Origin: Candidatus Parcubacteria bacterium
GTDB taxonomy: Bacteria; Patescibacteriota; Microgenomatia; UBA12405
Length of the DNA stretch: 13,833 bases
NCBI GenBank assembly: GCA_023443725.1
Contig: JAEZTF010000018.1
Span: 1-13,833 of the forward strand
Direction: 5' to 3'
Below are positions 11,498 through 13,833 of this stretch, in pieces (the stretch's first letter is position 1; every line of letters begins with the position of its first letter). Made by a program: the position numbers and the translations under genes. Under the pieces are notes generated by a model. That model ran no database searches. It saw only the letters and a list, made by a program, of their open reading frames with translations, and was not told where the DNA came from.

Positions 11498-12588
11498 AAA
11501 AAATTTGGTTGGTTTTGGGTGTTTTATTAGTAGTATTTGGGATTTTGTGGTGGATTCTTTATAAGAAAGAAACTCCGGTTTTAAATCCATTAGTAAAAAA
11601 AGTTAAAAACCAAACTGATAAAGTTGAGATAAAAACAGTAGGATTTTTGCCAACTTGGATGATTGGTAAAACTAGGTTTTATGGAAAAGAATTGGACGAA
11701 TTGATTTTTTTGGGGATAGAGGTAGATACAGATGGTAATTTAATTTGGGATTATCAATCTAAAAAGATTGATAATGAAGATTTTTTGAAGCAAAAAGAAA
11801 ATATTACTAAAACTGGAGGAAATAATATTTTAGGGATAAAGCTTTTTGATGATAAAAAATTGGAAAAGTTACTTAATAACGAAAAAGCGGTAGATAATTT
11901 AGTGGAACAAATTAAAGGAACTATTGAGAAAAATAATTTTGATGGAGTAAATGTTGATTTTGAATATCAAAAGGATCCGGTGGCAATTTTAAACCAGAAT
12001 TTTTTTGATTTTTTGGAAAAACTAAAATTGGCAGATGTAGGAAAAATAAGTGTAGATGTATTTGTAAATACTATTAATAAAGGGTCGACCAAACAAGTTG
12101 GTGAGTTGATTAATAGAATAGATGAATTAATAATAATGGCTTATGATTTTCATCGACCTGGAGTTGATTATGCTGGAGCAGTAGCACCGATTGATGCTCC
12201 TATGGGGGAAAGAAGTATTTTGGAATTAGTGAAAAATATTACAAATGACCGATTAGATAAAAATAAAATTATTTTGGCTTATCCTCTTTATGGTTATGAA
12301 TGGAAAACTTATACCCAAGATTTTGGATCGCAAATTAAAAGAGGTTGGTATCAGATGTCGAGTTGGCAGAGAACCAAAAAATTAATACAAGATGAAAATT
12401 TAGAGGTAAAATGGGATGATTTGTCGATGACACCATGGCTGGTTTTTGAAGAAAATAATACTATTCATCAAATTTATTATGAAAATGAAAAAAGTTTGGA
12501 AATTAAAATTAAATTAGCAGAAGATAATCAATTTAAAGGAATTGGTTTTTGGGCTTTGGGGTATGAAGGAGAGGATATTTTGTTTTAA
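11494..12588 (+). CDS. Membrane-anchored glycosyl hydrolase family 18 protein (YaaH/SleL-like)
   Basis: A 364-residue protein with an uncleaved N-terminal anchor (about 4-24), a short Lys-rich linker, and a GH18 TIM-barrel from about 47. Key motifs are FDGVNVDFEY at 149-158, with catalytic Glu157 and Asp155 kept, then IIMAYDFHRPG, ILAYPLYGYEW, and GIGFWALGYEG near the C-terminus. The second acidic position of the usual DGxDxDxE is Asn153, as in spore-cortex and YaaH-type N-acetylglucosaminidases, which favours peptidoglycan over chitin as substrate. The anchor places the enzyme on the outer face of the membrane, so it probably acts in wall remodelling. It is coupled by an ATGA overlap to the small membrane peptide upstream. 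Confidence 0.85.
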   Translation: MKKIWLVLGVLLVVFGILWWILYKKETPVLNPLVKKVKNQTDKVEIKTVGFLPTWMIGKTRFYGKELDELIFLGIEVDTDGNLIWDYQSKKIDNEDFLKQKENITKTGGNNILGIKLFDDKKLEKLLNNEKAVDNLVEQIKGTIEKNNFDGVNVDFEYQKDPVAILNQNFFDFLEKLKLADVGKISVDVFVNTINKGSTKQVGELINRIDELIIMAYDFHRPGVDYAGAVAPIDAPMGERSILELVKNITNDRLDKNKIILAYPLYGYEWKTYTQDFGSQIKRGWYQMSSWQRTKKLIQDENLEVKWDDLSMTPWLVFEENNTIHQIYYENEKSLEIKIKLAEDNQFKGIGFWALGYEGEDILF

Positions 12589-12594
12589 TTTCAA

Positions 12595-12603
12595 TGTTAA
12601 AAT
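12595..12603 (+). promoter_or_regulatory. Extended -10 before the 331-aa hypothetical gene
   Basis: TGTTAAAAT (TG-n-TAAAAT) followed by exactly six bases and the ATG at 12610. This matches the leaderless arrangement seen elsewhere in the window. Confidence 0.4.
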
Positions 12604-12609
12604 TGGAAA

Positions 12610-13605
12610 ATGGGAATAGATAATGGTTTTGATTCAGCATCAATAATAAATTTACCAAATAATAATACTGAAGCTGTACAAAGAGAAAACAAAAAAAAGA
12701 CAGAATTAAATAACCAATATTTAAGATTAACTCCGGATCAACAAAAAAAATTTTTGCAAAAACAAAATGAGATAGTTGGTCTTTTTGGAAAATTGGTTAA
12801 TTCTGATCAAGAAATACCTAATTTATTACCTGAAGAAACAGCTTTAATCGATAAGACGAGAAGTTTTGTTAAAAAACAAAAAGAATTACATCCTGGAGAA
12901 ATAATTAATGTGGCTGGTTTTTCAAAAGAAGAAGATAAGTTGGTATATGGAAATTTAATTGGGAGATGGGCTATAGCTGAAACCTTAAAACCAAAAATAG
13001 ATTCTTTTGGTGAATTTAAAAGAGGTAACGGTGAAACTAATGGTGATTTTTGGTGGTTTCAAAATGTAAATAGAGAAGCTGATAAATTAAAAGCTGAGGG
13101 TAAATTTAAGTGGGGTGATCATAGAATATATTTTGATGTGCCTTTAGGAGATATGGCAAATTTAGCTAAATTGACTGAAGAAGTTGCGGCTAATGAAAAA
13201 ATAGCTGTTGGATTTAAATATTTAGATTTGAATAAAACAGCAAAGGCGAATATTGATGGTACAGAGACAAGATTTGTGGCTAATTTTGCAAATGTTGAAG
13301 ATGCTAGACGTTTTTATGAGGCCTTGTCAAAAAAACAAGAGTATCAAGATATTAAACCTGATCGATCAATAGATTATTTAGGACATAGAATTGATAGTAA
13401 AGCTACTTATGCGAATGGTTTTAGAGAAAAGAGAGCTCCTTTGAAAAATATTATTGACAACGCACAAAGAAATTCGGATGGTACTTATAGTTATTTAGGA
13501 TCTGAAACCAATAAAAAAATAACTATAACAGAAAAGGAATATTTAAAATTTAAAGAAAAATATCAAAAAATGCCTGATCCTAAATTTGTTTGGCAAAATA
13601 ATTAA
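12610..13605 (+). CDS. Hypothetical soluble protein, 331 aa
   Basis: No family recognised with confidence. There is no signal peptide or membrane segment. The N-terminal 100 residues are polar and probably helical (rich in Asn, Gln, Lys and Glu). From about 155 the sequence looks like a folded alpha/beta domain: GDHRIYFDVPLGDMANLAKL, then VGFKYLDL, RFVANFANVEDARRFYEAL, DRSIDYLGHRI, and YANGFREKRA. The pattern of an R-I-Y-F strand, a later K, then R-F-V-A-N-F faintly recalls HopA1/phosphothreonine-lyase-like effector domains, but I cannot confirm this and do not assign it. The gene stands 21 bp after the GH18 gene with its own promoter-like sequence and converges on a minus-strand gene. Confidence 0.75.
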   Translation: MGIDNGFDSASIINLPNNNTEAVQRENKKKTELNNQYLRLTPDQQKKFLQKQNEIVGLFGKLVNSDQEIPNLLPEETALIDKTRSFVKKQKELHPGEIINVAGFSKEEDKLVYGNLIGRWAIAETLKPKIDSFGEFKRGNGETNGDFWWFQNVNREADKLKAEGKFKWGDHRIYFDVPLGDMANLAKLTEEVAANEKIAVGFKYLDLNKTAKANIDGTETRFVANFANVEDARRFYEALSKKQEYQDIKPDRSIDYLGHRIDSKATYANGFREKRAPLKNIIDNAQRNSDGTYSYLGSETNKKITITEKEYLKFKEKYQKMPDPKFVWQNN

Positions 13606-13641
13606 TAATATTTAATATTACTTATGGTATTTAAGCTATAC

Positions 13642-13833
13642 TTATTTTGTGTTTGCTAAAAATTCATCTAATCTTAAGACTCTTCTCTTCATCTCTCTTC
13701 TTGCCTTGTCTCTTCCTTTAGCCACTAATCTAGTACAAAGGTCTTCAGATGATCGAAGTCGGGCTTCGGAAACTGACAAGACTAAGATTAACTTTAAAAT
13801 AGCTTTCAAAGGATTAAAACCAGAATCAAGTTG
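13642..13833 (-). CDS. Hypothetical protein, 3' end only (runs off the right edge)
   Basis: On the minus strand the frame is open from the window edge (13833) for 63 codons to a TAA at 13642-13644. The visible C-terminus is basic and helical-looking (SEARLRSSEDL, GRDKARREMKRRV, LRLDEFLANTK), with natural codon use and no stops, so I take it as the end of a real gene whose start lies outside. No family is recognised. The 36-bp gap to the convergent 331-aa gene holds an AT-only inverted repeat (13606-13620) and no GC-rich terminator. Confidence 0.55.
   Translation of the reverse strand, partial: QLDSGFNPLKAILKLILVLSVSEARLRSSEDLCTRLVAKGRDKARREMKRRVLRLDEFLANTK

Noticed and set aside
13606..13620. 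AT-only inverted repeat as a terminator between convergent genes
   Set aside because: The stem has no G or C and would be very weak; such repeats are expected by chance in this composition.

Overview
The window looks like a chromosomal segment of a Candidatus Patescibacteria (CPR) bacterium, probably of the Microgenomates side. This is inferred from low GC, very short intergenic gaps, almost no Shine-Dalgarno sequences, and gene content typical of that group: VirB2/VirB6-like pilus genes, a SpoIID-type wall enzyme, a 7TM/ATP-grasp cluster, DUF5684 and a solo GIY-YIG nuclease. TGA is used as a stop (11495-11497) and does not occur inside the called genes, so the standard bacterial code fits. 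No rRNA, CRISPR array or recognisable IS element is present.

Left part (1-6540). The 3' end of a large unrecognised gene on + converges on a minus-strand cluster. Read in its own direction, the cluster is six tandem small two-helix proteins of the TrbC/VirB2 pilin type (6540 down to 4350), a secreted SpoIID/LytB-domain protein (4349-2724) and a VirB6/TrbL-like polytopic channel protein (2705-1044). A terminator at 4714-4740 and a promoter-like TATAAT at 4704-4709 split it into a five-pilin unit and a unit of sixth pilin, SpoIID and VirB6. It reads as part of a type IV secretion or conjugative-pilus machine. No VirB4 ATPase, VirB8/9/10 or coupling protein is inside the window.

Middle (6541-10314). 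A 123-bp divergent region with inverted repeats and several -10 elements drives a + strand cluster: a 7TM protein of the kind usually fused to an inactive transglutaminase, an ATP-grasp ligase fused to a RimB-like retropepsin-fold domain, a second RimK-like ATP-grasp ligase, and a small-multidrug-export family membrane protein. This resembles the known 7TM/ATP-grasp/RimB amidoligase neighbourhood of other bacteria, but with ligase and protease in one polypeptide.

Right part (10315-13833). A complete tRNA-Ile(GAT) is followed by a solo GIY-YIG nuclease gene bracketed by two partial copies of that tRNA's 3' part. Each copy carries the same 18-bp palindrome in place of the anticodon arm, and the nuclease start codon begins with the last A of a tRNA-like CCA end. 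Next come a DUF5684 membrane protein, a 42-aa membrane peptide overlapping a membrane-anchored GH18 peptidoglycan-hydrolase-like gene by ATGA, an unrecognised 331-aa protein, and the 3' end of an unrecognised minus-strand gene.

A recurrent signal is a -10-like hexamer placed 5-7 nt before the start codon (4697, 6540, 6664, 8953, 10877, 11369, 12610), which predicts leaderless mRNAs. Only 9853 has an obvious Shine-Dalgarno.
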